DNA from: Pseudoalteromonas sp. H71
Lineage (GTDB): Bacteria; Pseudomonadota; Gammaproteobacteria; Enterobacterales; Alteromonadaceae
Direction of reading: 5' to 3'
DNA length: 40,305 bases
Assembly (NCBI RefSeq): GCF_001468485.1
Contig: NZ_LODI01000001.1
Coordinates: 372,093-412,397 of the forward strand
Shown: positions 9,610 to 16,649 of the stretch, one piece after another
How positions within the stretch are numbered: position 1 is the first letter of the stretch
Layout: the number at the start of each line of letters is the position of its first letter
Made by a program: the position numbers and the translations under genes
The notes under the pieces: model-generated
The model's input: only the letters and a program-made list of their open reading frames with translations
Told to the model about the DNA's origin: nothing
The model's database searches: none

Positions 9610-10596
9610 TTATCCTTGCGCTAATAGTTCGCTAAGTTCAATTAAAGCCGCGTTGGCTCTAGAGATATAATTTGCCATAACAAGAGAATGATTAGCAACA
9701 TAGCCAAAGCCATTGCCATTCAAAATTAGTGGGCTCCATACGGTTTCTTGAGTGGCCTCAAGTTCACGAATGATTTGCTGTAAGCTTACACGTGCGTTTT
9801 TCTTTTCAAGTACATCATTAAAGTCGTACTCAACGGCCTGTAAAAAGTGCAGTAACGCCCACGTTGCGCCACGAGACTCATAAAATACATCGTCAATATC
9901 AAGCCATGGCGTTCTTACTTGCTGCTGCAATGGCGCAAGCGTTGCTTGCTTATTTGAAGAGTTACCAGCTAGGTCAGTATTAACCTTATCTTGGCCAACA
10001 CTTGCACTTAAACGCTGACTTAGGCTGCCTAACCGCTTTTCTGCCTCTTTTAACCAGCTGCGTAAGTTATCGGCCCGTGCATAAAACTGGCTGTCGCGTT
10101 CATGCTGATGAGCCATTTGCGTACGATAAACAATTAAGTAATCAATTCCTTTTTGGTACTCACCTTCTGCACTTGGCCACGCCCAAGCTTCAGAGCTTAT
10201 ATTAAATTGCGGTTGTGCTTTTTTGAGCGCTTCATGTTCAGTTGATTGAGATTGAGAACGGCTAAAATCTTTTCTCATAGAAAGTGATAAATCACGGACC
10301 ATTTCAAGTGCGCCATACTCCCAAGCAGGCATATCATCCATAATAATACTAGGTGGAATAACATCGTTTGATAAATACCCACCTGGCTTATCAAGTAACG
10401 TATTTGCAACGGTAATAAGTGTAGATGTAGTGATATAGCCCGTCACCATCGTTTCATTTCGAAGTTGCGCCTGCTCTTTTGCATTTTCAACCACATCAAA
10501 ACGTGAAGGCTCAGTACTCCAGTAAACGGCAATGGCGTAAAATATAATAAGCAGTAAAACTAAAATGCCTGCTATTTTTCCTTTGTGTTGCGACAT
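9610..10596 (-). CDS. DUF2333 family inner-membrane protein
   Basis: A 328-residue protein with a short cytoplasmic N-terminus and one membrane span (about 9-27). The rest is probably periplasmic and rich in helix-forming segments. Conserved-looking stretches include DKPGGYLSNDVIPPS, MPAWEYGAL, FYARADNLRSWL, the DDVFYESRGATWALLHFL region and a NGFGYVANHSLVMANYISRANAA tail, which match my memory of DUF2333. The function is unknown. It is sandwiched between a periplasmic copper chaperone gene (8 bp upstream) and a beta-barrel gene (3 bp downstream), placing it in an envelope context. Confidence 0.85.
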   Translation of the reverse strand: MSQHKGKIAGILVLLLIIFYAIAVYWSTEPSRFDVVENAKEQAQLRNETMVTGYITTSTLITVANTLLDKPGGYLSNDVIPPSIIMDDMPAWEYGALEMVRDLSLSMRKDFSRSQSQSTEHEALKKAQPQFNISSEAWAWPSAEGEYQKGIDYLIVYRTQMAHQHERDSQFYARADNLRSWLKEAEKRLGSLSQRLSASVGQDKVNTDLAGNSSNKQATLAPLQQQVRTPWLDIDDVFYESRGATWALLHFLQAVEYDFNDVLEKKNARVSLQQIIRELEATQETVWSPLILNGNGFGYVANHSLVMANYISRANAALIELSELLAQG

Positions 10597-10604
10597 GTAA
10601 ACTC

Positions 10605-11117
10605 CTAATGATGAGAATGTTGTGCTGATGACTTAGCTTTATTTATTTGCGACTCTAGCGTAACCACCTCAATATTTGTAAACAAGCGATTACCATCACT
10701 AAAATATAGCGTTAGTTTGCGTTCTTGCCCTGCATTTAAAGGTTCTTGCGGCTCAAACACCATTAAATGATAACCACCGGGCTGAAAATCGACACTGTCA
10801 TGTGCTTTTATACTCACCGATTCAACCTTTTGCATTTTCATCATGCCATTAACATGCGCGTGCTCATGTATTTCAACGCGCCCTAACCCGTCAATGCTGG
10901 CCTTTGTTAATGTTGCATTCGTATCACTATGATTTGAAATAGTTAAGTAGGCGGCACTGGCTTTACCGCCAGGTAAGAACTCTCTTACTTGCGCGTTACT
11001 TACTTCAAGTTGTGCAGTATCGGCTGAATGGTTATGGCCAGAGTGCGCAGCCAAAGATGACGAAAAAAAACTAAAAGCCAATGCAGACACAAAAGATAAA
11101 CACAATTTTGCCATCAT
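10605..11117 (-). CDS. PCu(A)C periplasmic copper chaperone
   Basis: A 170-residue secreted copper chaperone. PCu(A)C proteins bind Cu(I) and deliver it to the CuA site of cytochrome c oxidase in the periplasm. The signal peptide covers about residues 1-24. The copper motif H-x10-M-x21-H-x-M is exact here: His84, Met95, His117 and Met119. Extra histidines follow the signal cleavage (HSGHNH) and end the protein (HSHH), which may widen metal capture. Two ATGs lie in tandem (MMAKL); the AAGGATTAA ribosome site serves either. A 9-nt inverted repeat could hide that site (see findings). No oxidase gene is nearby. Confidence 0.9.
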   Translation of the reverse strand: MMAKLCLSFVSALAFSFFSSSLAAHSGHNHSADTAQLEVSNAQVREFLPGGKASAAYLTISNHSDTNATLTKASIDGLGRVEIHEHAHVNGMMKMQKVESVSIKAHDSVDFQPGGYHLMVFEPQEPLNAGQERKLTLYFSDGNRLFTNIEVVTLESQINKAKSSAQHSHH

Positions 11118-11192
11118 TTAATCCTTGTAAAAACGTAATATCACACGTTAAATTTAACATAGTTAACGGGGAATAGTGAGTTAAATTAAGGA

Positions 11193-11519
11193 TTAAGAAA
11201 CCACTTTTTTGTTATCAGCCACTAACCAGCATAATACGGCAATAAATAATAATGGCCATGCAATCATCACTGAGCCAAATAGCAAAGCCAAAACAGTACC
11301 AATAACAGCCACTGCGGCTGCACCTATTAAACCTAACGTCACTAATGCAGCAATTGCGGCAACGGCTACGATGGCTATAAGTACACTCACTAATTCAACA
11401 CCAACCCAGCTCATATCTGCAATCCACAATGGAAACTGCCACGTGTCAAAGTTTAAAAATGAGAATGAATTAGTAAAAAACACCAAATAAATGAGTATAC
11501 AAACAGCGATAGCTTTCAT
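11193..11519 (-). CDS. Small membrane protein of the psp-like operon
   Basis: A 108-residue, very hydrophobic protein with about three to four membrane segments. These are residues 3-20, roughly 38-60, 62-85 and 86-102, the middle ones being Ala/Val/Ile/Gly-rich. I do not recognise the family. It starts 1 bp after the stop of the PspC-like gene, so it is the third gene of a PspA-PspC-like operon and may be a membrane partner of that stress response. It does not resemble PspB, which is shorter with one span and a cytoplasmic coiled coil. Confidence 0.75.
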   Translation of the reverse strand: MKAIAVCILIYLVFFTNSFSFLNFDTWQFPLWIADMSWVGVELVSVLIAIVAVAAIAALVTLGLIGAAAVAVIGTVLALLFGSVMIAWPLLFIAVLCWLVADNKKVVS

Positions 11520-11520
11520 T

Positions 11521-11736
11521 TTAAAACTCCTTAATATGCTTTTCTTCTAAACAGCAATGCGCAATAAAATAACCAAGCGCAACTGCAAACGGAAAACTTA
11601 AAAACAGTAAAATAGTAACCAAACGTGTTGCCCATACCGGAAAATCTAATCGGTATGCTAAGCCACTACATACGCCAGATATTTTTTTGTTTAACGTGTC
11701 TTTAAACCAGCCACGCTGATGATTAAATCGACTCAT
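11521..11736 (-). CDS. PspC domain protein
   Basis: A 71-residue protein made almost entirely of a PspC domain: KKISGVCSGLAYRLDFP at about 18-34, followed by one hydrophobic span (about 36-62). In the phage-shock response PspC is an inner-membrane sensor that recruits PspA when the membrane is damaged. This copy is shorter than E. coli PspC (119 residues) and lacks its C-terminal region. It begins 8 bp after the PspA-like gene and abuts the 108-residue membrane protein gene. Confidence 0.85.
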   Translation of the reverse strand: MSRFNHQRGWFKDTLNKKISGVCSGLAYRLDFPVWATRLVTILLFLSFPFAVALGYFIAHCCLEEKHIKEF

Positions 11737-11744
11737 AATTCCTC

Positions 11745-12425
11745 CTACGCGCTTTGTTTAGAACTAACATTTAAGCGTGCTTTTAAACTAGCCAGCTCGG
11801 TGTCAATTTTTTCGTTTTTAACAAGTGACTCAATTTGAGCGGCTGTCGAATTAGCGGCGTCAGTTAACTCATACGCCTCAACTTGCGCTTCAATACTCTC
11901 AACACGTTGCTCTATTTGCTCGAAACGAGAGAGCGCATGAGCTACTTTATCGCTATTTAACTGCGTATTTATATGCGACCGAGCAACAACTACATCGTGA
12001 CGCTGCGCGAGTTGAGCTTGCTTTGTCTTTGCTTCTGAAATTTTTTGCTGTAGGCGCTCACAGTCAGATCTAATTTTTAATACAGACTCCTGTAAGGTCT
12101 CAAGTTGGGCTTGCTTTTTTTCAATGCTCTCGCTTACAGCTTGTTTAGATATAAGTGCTGACTTAGCAAGGTCATCACGCCCTTTTTCAATTGCTAATTC
12201 AGCTTTAGATTGCCATGCTACAAGCTCTGCTTTTTTAGTATCAAGGTGGCGGTTTATTGCTTTTTCTTCACATAAAAGCGCGGCGGCTGTGCTTCTACAC
12301 TCGTTTAATGCATCCTGCATATCGTTAAGCATTAAGTTAACAAGTTTTTTAGGATCTTCTGCTTTATCAAGCAGTGCTACAATATTTGATTGAATAACAT
12401 CGTTTACGCGATTAACTATTCCCAC
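11745..12425 (-). CDS. pspA: PspA/IM30 family phage-shock protein
   Basis: A 226-residue, nearly all-helical coiled-coil protein. PspA binds stressed inner membranes through its N-terminal amphipathic helix, polymerises, and in many bacteria restrains the activator PspF. The start is GTG, preceded by AGGAG at good spacing. The N-terminus GIVNRVNDVIQSNI and the segment DPKKLVNLMLNDMQDAL are diagnostic, and long heptad-like Glu/Lys/Gln-rich helices fill residues 60-200. It heads a three-gene operon with the PspC-like and 108-residue membrane proteins. No pspF gene or PspB-like gene is beside it. Confidence 0.9.
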   Translation of the reverse strand: MGIVNRVNDVIQSNIVALLDKAEDPKKLVNLMLNDMQDALNECRSTAAALLCEEKAINRHLDTKKAELVAWQSKAELAIEKGRDDLAKSALISKQAVSESIEKKQAQLETLQESVLKIRSDCERLQQKISEAKTKQAQLAQRHDVVVARSHINTQLNSDKVAHALSRFEQIEQRVESIEAQVEAYELTDAANSTAAQIESLVKNEKIDTELASLKARLNVSSKQSA

Positions 12426-12467
12426 GGTATTCTCCTGTTGATTTTTAATTGATTACAACAAGTAGAT

Positions 12468-12484
12468 TCCAAGAGTTATGCCAA
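12468..12484 (-). promoter_or_regulatory. Candidate sigma-54 promoter of the pspA-like operon
   Basis: On the minus strand the sequence TTGGCATA-ACTC-TTGGA matches the -24/-12 layout (consensus TGGCACG-N4-TTGCW). The GG is at -24, with GG in place of GC at -12. It lies about 45 bp before the GTG of pspA. A 10-bp palindrome ATTGGCCAAT (12580-12589) sits roughly 110 bp further upstream, a plausible enhancer distance. The call is inference from spacing and from known RpoN control of psp operons. Confidence 0.45.
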
Positions 12485-12619
12485 GTCATTTTAAATTAAT
12501 AAAAGATAAGTATAATCATAGAGTTAAAGCGAAAAAAGATAAGATTGAAATGACTATCCGCTGAACAGCATTAAGTATAATTGGCCAATAAATTATGTTT
12601 TTGACTAATTTTTAGGATC

Positions 12620-12646
12620 AAAAAAGCCACTATATAAGTGGCTTTA
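12620..12646 (-). terminator. Intrinsic terminator downstream of dusA
   Basis: On the minus strand a stem GCCACT/AGTGGC (12637-12642 with 12626-12631), extended by AAA/TTT pairs and with a 5-nt loop, is followed by a run of six U (12620-12625). It ends dusA transcription before the pspA control region. Confidence 0.85.
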
Positions 12647-12667
12647 AATGCAACGTTTGAAAAACAT

Positions 12668-13657
12668 TTATTCGGGTACAAAGCTGAGTGCTTTATCCAT
12701 TACCGATAAATCAGCCTGCTTACCATGGCCGTTTTCTGAAAGATGACGTCTAAAGCCACGCGCACCAGGTTGCCCCTGAAAAATACCCAACATATGACGT
12801 GCTACATGCCAAAAATTAGCGCCTAATCGCATTTCTTCTTCAATGTAATCATACATAGAGCGAACCACATCATGGCGGGTTTGCGTATTAACTTCATCAC
12901 AATAAATTTTTTCATCAACCTCATTAAGCATAAACGGATTACTATAGGCTTCGCGCCCAACCATAACACCGTCAATATAGTGAAGATGCTCAAGGCTTTG
13001 TTCAATCGTTTTAACGCCGCCATTAATACTTAAATCGAGTTGCGGATAATCTTTTTTAAGTTGATAAACTCGGGGGTAATCAAGAGGTGGAACTTCACGG
13101 TTTTCTTTAGGGCTTAAGCCATTTAGCCATGCTTTACGCGCATGGATAATAAAGTCATCACACCCTACTTTATGGCTTGCTTCAATTAAGGCACATAAAA
13201 ACTCATACGAGTCTTGCTCGTCTATCCCAATACGCGTTTTAACAGTAACAGGAATTGCAACTTCACTTTTCATAGCCGCAACGCACTGTGCAACCAATTC
13301 AGGCTCGGCCATTAAACACGCACCAAAGCGACCATTTTGAACGCGATCTGATGGGCAGCCTACATTTAGATTAATTTCATCATAACCACGCTCACCGGCA
13401 AGCTTTGCGCATTTTGCCAATGCTTGAGGATCAGAGCCACCTAATTGCAATGCAACGGGTCCCTCGTGCTGATTAAAGTGTAAATAATCACCACGACCAA
13501 ATAAAATAGCACCTGTGGTAATCATTTCTGTATACAACACGGTGTGCTTTGTCATTTTGCGATGAAAAGTACGGCAATGACGGTCAGTCCAATCAAGCAT
13601 TGGCGCGACAGAAAAGCGTCTGTTTAAAGTTGGTTTATCCAAAATATGTTCATCCAA
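12668..13657 (-). CDS. dusA: tRNA-dihydrouridine synthase A
   Basis: A 329-residue FMN-dependent enzyme that reduces uridines in the tRNA D-loop (U20/U20a) to dihydrouridine with NADPH. The TIM-barrel start [17 protein letters not shown], the catalytic Cys101 in [20 protein letters not shown], the phosphate-binding SINGG and VMVGREAY segments, and the C-terminal helical domain (HMLGLFQG-like [21 protein letters not shown]) all match DusA rather than DusB or DusC. No strong ribosome site is visible before the ATG at 13657, so the start is by family length. A U-tract terminator follows the gene. Confidence 0.95.
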   Translation of the reverse strand: MDEHILDKPTLNRRFSVAPMLDWTDRHCRTFHRKMTKHTVLYTEMITTGAILFGRGDYLHFNQHEGPVALQLGGSDPQALAKCAKLAGERGYDEINLNVGCPSDRVQNGRFGACLMAEPELVAQCVAAMKSEVAIPVTVKTRIGIDEQDSYEFLCALIEASHKVGCDDFIIHARKAWLNGLSPKENREVPPLDYPRVYQLKKDYPQLDLSINGGVKTIEQSLEHLHYIDGVMVGREAYSNPFMLNEVDEKIYCDEVNTQTRHDVVRSMYDYIEEEMRLGANFWHVARHMLGIFQGQPGARGFRRHLSENGHGKQADLSVMDKALSFVPE

Positions 13658-13735
13658 ATGTAAAACCCAAGTGGGTATAAAAGCAAAGCAATTAAGGGAG
13701 GCGCATTTTACACAAAACCCCGACTAGCGGCAATA

Positions 13736-14356
13736 TTAGCTATATACCTGCAAGCCAAAGTAATGCGCTATACCGTTTAAAATATTAGTAACTGCTACAG
13801 AGCTTAAAATAAGTCCCATTATTCTACTTATTATACTAGCACCGCTATCGCCAATTACTTTATGCACATGCGTTGCAAGTAAAAGTAATATGAGTACTAG
13901 GGCTAATACGGCAAGCATCATCGACGACGTCATAAGTTGCTCAATCCAGGTAAACTCTTCATTTCGCGTCATAAGCACGGCACCCAACATCGCACCAGGG
14001 CTTGCAATTGAAGGAATAGCTAAAGGAAAGATGGCTGTTTCAGTGCTGTCTCGTACGCTTTTTATTTCAGTTTCGGGTTTGCTCTCACCAAATATCATCG
14101 ACAGTGCAAAAAGCAGCAGTACTATGCCGCCCGCTATCTGAAAAGCCGACAATGGAATTTCAATCGCATTTAATAAAAGCTCACCAGCGACAACAAAAAA
14201 TAGCAGCACAATAGCCGATACCCCAACGGCCTTGAAGATGACCTTGCGCTTAAATTTATCATCCTCCCCTCGGGTCACAGCTATAAATACAGGTACAGTG
14301 CCTATTGGGTCTATTACCGCAAAAAAGAAGATAAAAATGGCTAATAATTCGTTCAT
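13736..14356 (-). CDS. MarC family integral membrane protein
   Basis: A 206-residue inner-membrane protein with about six predicted spans. The N-terminal FFAVIDPIGTVPVFIAVT and the central PLAIPSIASPGAMLGAVL segments are the MarC (UPF0056) signature. The family was once linked to multiple antibiotic resistance but has no proven transport role, so the function is unknown. The gene is divergent from zur, with a 91-bp shared control region. It lies upstream of dusA with a 78-bp gap. Confidence 0.9.
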   Translation of the reverse strand: MNELLAIFIFFFAVIDPIGTVPVFIAVTRGEDDKFKRKVIFKAVGVSAIVLLFFVVAGELLLNAIEIPLSAFQIAGGIVLLLFALSMIFGESKPETEIKSVRDSTETAIFPLAIPSIASPGAMLGAVLMTRNEEFTWIEQLMTSSMMLAVLALVLILLLLATHVHKVIGDSGASIISRIMGLILSSVAVTNILNGIAHYFGLQVYS

Positions 14357-14447
14357 TTCGAGTTTTCCTGACTAAAAATCGCCTAATAAAAACACTGCAA
14401 CTACAACACAGTATGTTAGTATATCACGGTAGCGTAAGGATAAGAGA

Positions 14448-14888
14448 ATGATGAATATAGAATCACTAGTTAGTAAAGCTAAGCAAGTATGTGACAACCG
14501 TGGCGCTCGTTTTACGCCTATCCGTGAAAAAGTATTTCGCTTATTAGCCAGTGCACAAGGTGGTGTAGGCGCCTATGACCTACTGGAACAATTAAAAGTA
14601 ACCGAATCGGGTGCTAAACCAGCCACTATTTACCGCGCGTTGGATTTTTTAGCCGAACTGGGATTTATCCATAAAATTGAAAGCACTAACGCATTTATGT
14701 TGTGTCATCATTTTGATCATATTCATCCGGTACAATTACTTATTTGCGATAATTGCGGGTTTGTTAAAGAACTGCACTCTACCGTTATTTCTCATGAACT
14801 AAATAACTTAGCGGCTGAAAGTGGGTTTGTAGTAACAGGGCAAACAATAGAAGCACATGGTAAATGTGAATCTTGTAGAGCTTTATAA
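14448..14888 (+). CDS. zur: Fur-family regulator, probably zinc-responsive Zur
   Basis: A 146-residue Fur-fold repressor. The winged-helix DNA-binding half (about 1-82) includes RFTPIREKVFRLLA and GAKPATIYRALDFLAELGFIHKI. The dimerisation half has the structural zinc cysteines Cys100/Cys103 (ICDNCG) and Cys140/Cys143 (CESC), plus a CHHFDHIHP cluster that can hold the regulatory metal. The missing HHDH motif of Fur and the CHHFDH pattern favour Zur. Two ATGs are in tandem (14448, 14451), with AAGGA upstream. The promoter region carries TGTTAGTATATCA (14414-14426), which loosely resembles a Zur box and could be autoregulatory; this is a guess. Confidence 0.85.
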   Translation: MMNIESLVSKAKQVCDNRGARFTPIREKVFRLLASAQGGVGAYDLLEQLKVTESGAKPATIYRALDFLAELGFIHKIESTNAFMLCHHFDHIHPVQLLICDNCGFVKELHSTVISHELNNLAAESGFVVTGQTIEAHGKCESCRAL

Positions 14889-14904
14889 AAACAAAATAAT
14901 TCTT

Positions 14905-14933
14905 AATGGCTATACTAGTAAATTGTAGCCATT
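14905..14933. terminator. Hairpin between zur and cheX
   Basis: A perfect 8-bp inverted repeat AATGGCTA (14905-14912) / TAGCCATT (14926-14933) has a 13-nt loop. There is no U-tract after it, so it may be a weak terminator or an mRNA-processing structure rather than a strong stop. Confidence 0.4.
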
Positions 14934-14961
14934 TAATAGCACAAATTTAAGAGTATTCAGT

Positions 14962-15429
14962 ATGAATGTAGAGTTTATCAACCCTTTCTTATCATCATTA
15001 ATCAATGTGTTAAGCACAATGGCACAAACACAATTAAAACCTGGTAAACCACGCATTAAAACTGACGAGGTCGCGTGTGGGGATGTATCTGGTTTAATTG
15101 GCATGGTTGGCCCGCAGACTCGTGGCTCGTTTTCAATTACATTTGATGAAAGCTTGGCACTGACAATTATGGAACGCATGCTAGGCGAGCGCCCTAACTC
15201 TATCAACGAAGAAGTAACTGACATGGTGGGTGAAATCACCAACATGGTTACCGGTGGTGCTAAAAATTTATTAGGTGAAAAAGGATTTGATTTCGATATG
15301 GCAACACCTATTGTTGTATCGGGTGCAGGCCATACAATAACGCATAAGAGCCAAGGCAAAAAAATCATAATGCCATTTAGCAGCGACGCTGGCACTGCAA
15401 ATATAGAAGTTAGTTTCGACAAGCTATGA
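14962..15429 (+). CDS. cheX: CheX-like CheY-phosphatase family protein
   Basis: A 155-residue protein of the CheC/CheX/FliY fold, which removes phosphate from CheY-type receiver domains. The catalytic pair of the family is E-x2-N, seen here as Glu91-Ile-Thr-Asn94 in [17 protein letters not shown]. There is one such site, as in CheX. The N-terminus [18 protein letters not shown] is also typical. No chemotaxis gene is adjacent. Its stop overlaps the start of yjbQ (ATGA), so the two are translationally coupled. Confidence 0.88.
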   Translation: MNVEFINPFLSSLINVLSTMAQTQLKPGKPRIKTDEVACGDVSGLIGMVGPQTRGSFSITFDESLALTIMERMLGERPNSINEEVTDMVGEITNMVTGGAKNLLGEKGFDFDMATPIVVSGAGHTITHKSQGKKIIMPFSSDAGTANIEVSFDKL

Positions 15430-15854
15430 GCTGGCAGCAAAAAACAATCACATTGAAACCTCGTCCTCGAGGTTTCCATTTAATTGATAACGACGTTTTA
15501 AATAATCTCTCCGAAATTGCCCACTATAAAGTAGGTTTATTGCATTTATTTATCCAACACACATCGGCAAGCCTGACTATAAATGAAAACGCCGATCCGA
15601 CTGTGCGTATGGATATGGAAAGTCACTTCGATAAATTTGTACCTGAGCGACAACCTTATTATCGCCATGACTATGAAGGCGATGACGATATGCCTGCCCA
15701 CATAAAAACAAGTACACTTGGTTGTGCGTTAAGTATTCCTATTTCAAATGGATACTTAGCATTAGGGACTTGGCAGGGTATTTATTTAGGCGAGCACCGC
15801 GATGCTGGCGGTGCAAGGCGCATTATAGCGACTATTCAAGGCGAGCTGTTTTAA
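15426..15854 (+). CDS. yjbQ: YjbQ family protein (UPF0047)
   Basis: A 142-residue cytoplasmic protein of the YjbQ/UPF0047 family. Family members show weak thiamin-phosphate synthase activity in vitro, and their physiological role is uncertain. Diagnostic segments are [29 protein letters not shown], the [11 protein letters not shown] stretch and [13 protein letters not shown] near the end. The histidine and acidic residues in these blocks form the presumed metal site. It starts inside the cheX stop codon. A thiamine operon lies only 4 kb away, but the activity makes no proven link. Confidence 0.92.
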   Translation: MSWQQKTITLKPRPRGFHLIDNDVLNNLSEIAHYKVGLLHLFIQHTSASLTINENADPTVRMDMESHFDKFVPERQPYYRHDYEGDDDMPAHIKTSTLGCALSIPISNGYLALGTWQGIYLGEHRDAGGARRIIATIQGELF

Positions 15855-16086
15855 CTGAAGTTTCAACACTTCTCAGTCAAAAAGTATCAACCCCACTTGC
15901 TTCAACTATACGACCTCATAATAAAATATCGCTTTATTAATGCAAAGCTGGCTCTGCGCGAAAAGTGATAGCTTCAAATAACCAAAGCCTGAATGCTGAA
16001 TATTACAAATAAGAAAAAATTAGATAATAAAGGTTTGAATTATAATTTATTATTTTTAATATAGATATTTTGAAGGTATAAAGTAT

Positions 16087-16162
16087 TGGAGCGGTACACG
16101 AGGCTCGAACTCGTGACCTCGACCTTGGCAAGGTCGCGCTCTACCAACTGAGCTAGTACCGC
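16087..16162 (-). tRNA. tRNA-Gly (anticodon GCC), distal copy
   Basis: A 76-nt cloverleaf with encoded CCA. The acceptor stem GCGGTAC/GTACCGC is perfect, the D-arm GCTCAGTTGGTAGAGC, the anticodon stem CGACC/GGTCG with loop TTGCCAA (anticodon GCC), and the T-arm with GTTCGAGCC. It is the last gene of a four-gene minus-strand array and lies 90 bp beyond the next copy, separated by an unrelated AT-rich spacer. Confidence 0.97.
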
Positions 16163-16252
16163 ATTTTTACTTCTTTAGTTATTTTACGTTGGGTCGCGTT
16201 CAACATTCTAGCAACGTATTTTATATTTTAACTAAATTTTTTGGTTAGAAAT

Positions 16253-16328
16253 TGGAGCGGTACACGAGGCTCGAACTCGTGACCTCGACCTTGGCAAGGT
16301 CGCGCTCTACCAACTGAGCTAGTACCGC
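16253..16328 (-). tRNA. tRNA-Gly (anticodon GCC), third in order of transcription
   Basis: Identical in sequence to the distal copy, with acceptor stem GCGGTAC/GTACCGC and encoded CCA. It starts a run of three copies set exactly 114 bp apart. Its 5' flank is the 38-bp spacer that recurs before the next copy. Confidence 0.97.
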
Positions 16329-16366
16329 ATTTCTAAACTTTAGCTCCAATTTCTTTGGTGAGAAAT

Positions 16367-16442
16367 TGGAGCGGCACACGAGGCTCGAACTCGTGACCTC
16401 GACCTTGGCAAGGTCGCGCTCTACCAACTGAGCTAGTACCGC
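16367..16442 (-). tRNA. tRNA-Gly (anticodon GCC) with a U-G acceptor pair, second in order
   Basis: As its neighbours except that the acceptor stem pairs GCGGTAC with GTGCCGC, giving a U5-G68 wobble. Its 5' half equals the downstream copy and its 3' half equals the upstream copy, so it looks like a recombinant of the two. Confidence 0.97.
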
Positions 16443-16480
16443 ATTTCTAAACTTTAGCTCCAATTTCTTTGGTGAGAAAT

Positions 16481-16556
16481 TGGAGCGGCACACGAGGCTC
16501 GAACTCGTGACCTCGACCTTGGCAAGGTCGCGCTCTACCAACTGAGCTAGTGCCGC
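16481..16556 (-). tRNA. tRNA-Gly (anticodon GCC), promoter-proximal copy
   Basis: A 76-nt tRNA with acceptor stem GCGGCAC/GTGCCGC (C5-G68), anticodon GCC and encoded CCA. It is the first gene after the array promoter, with a structured leader of about 50 nt. Confidence 0.97.
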
Positions 16557-16565
16557 ATAATCGCT

Positions 16566-16642
16566 TGCTCAAGCACACTAACCCCGCGGGGGTTATCGTC
16601 TTGAGCGGGGCAGGATTCTACAATAATACGATGTGTTTGCAA
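16566..16642 (-). promoter_or_regulatory. Promoter and folded leader of the tRNA-Gly array
   Basis: On the minus strand: -35 TTGCAA (16637-16642), a 16-bp spacer, -10 TAGAAT (16615-16620), then a GC-rich stretch CCTGCCCCGC, typical of stringently controlled stable-RNA promoters. The leader can fold: GCTCAAG (16600-16606) with CTTGAGC (16567-16573) enclosing a CCCC-GC-GGGG hairpin. The same structure could also act as the end of orn. Confidence 0.6.
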
Positions 16643-16649
16643 GTGTTTT

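Larger units (their letters stand above)
16253..16556 (-). repeat. 114-bp tandem repeat carrying tRNA-Gly and a foldback spacer
   Basis: Three tRNA genes stand 114 bp apart, with identical 38-bp spacers at 16329-16366 and 16443-16480. Neighbouring units differ by one base each (16261 against 16375; 16438 against 16552). Each spacer holds GCTCCAATTTCT, which is the exact inverse of the tRNA 3' end plus trailer, AGAAATTGGAGC. The pattern fits growth by unequal crossing-over. Confidence 0.9.

Noticed and set aside
14414..14426. Zur box upstream of zur
   Set aside because: The match to the Zur consensus is partial and not a clean inverted repeat, so it is mentioned only within the zur entry.
14910..15479. 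A 189-codon minus-strand reading frame antisense to cheX
   Set aside because: It is a shadow of cheX and the start of yjbQ; its composition is not protein-like and it has no ribosome site.
16245..16541. A 98-codon minus-strand reading frame with repeats of VERDLAKVEVTSSSLV
   Set aside because: It is a translation of the tandem tRNA-Gly genes and their spacers; the peptide repeats follow the 114-bp unit.
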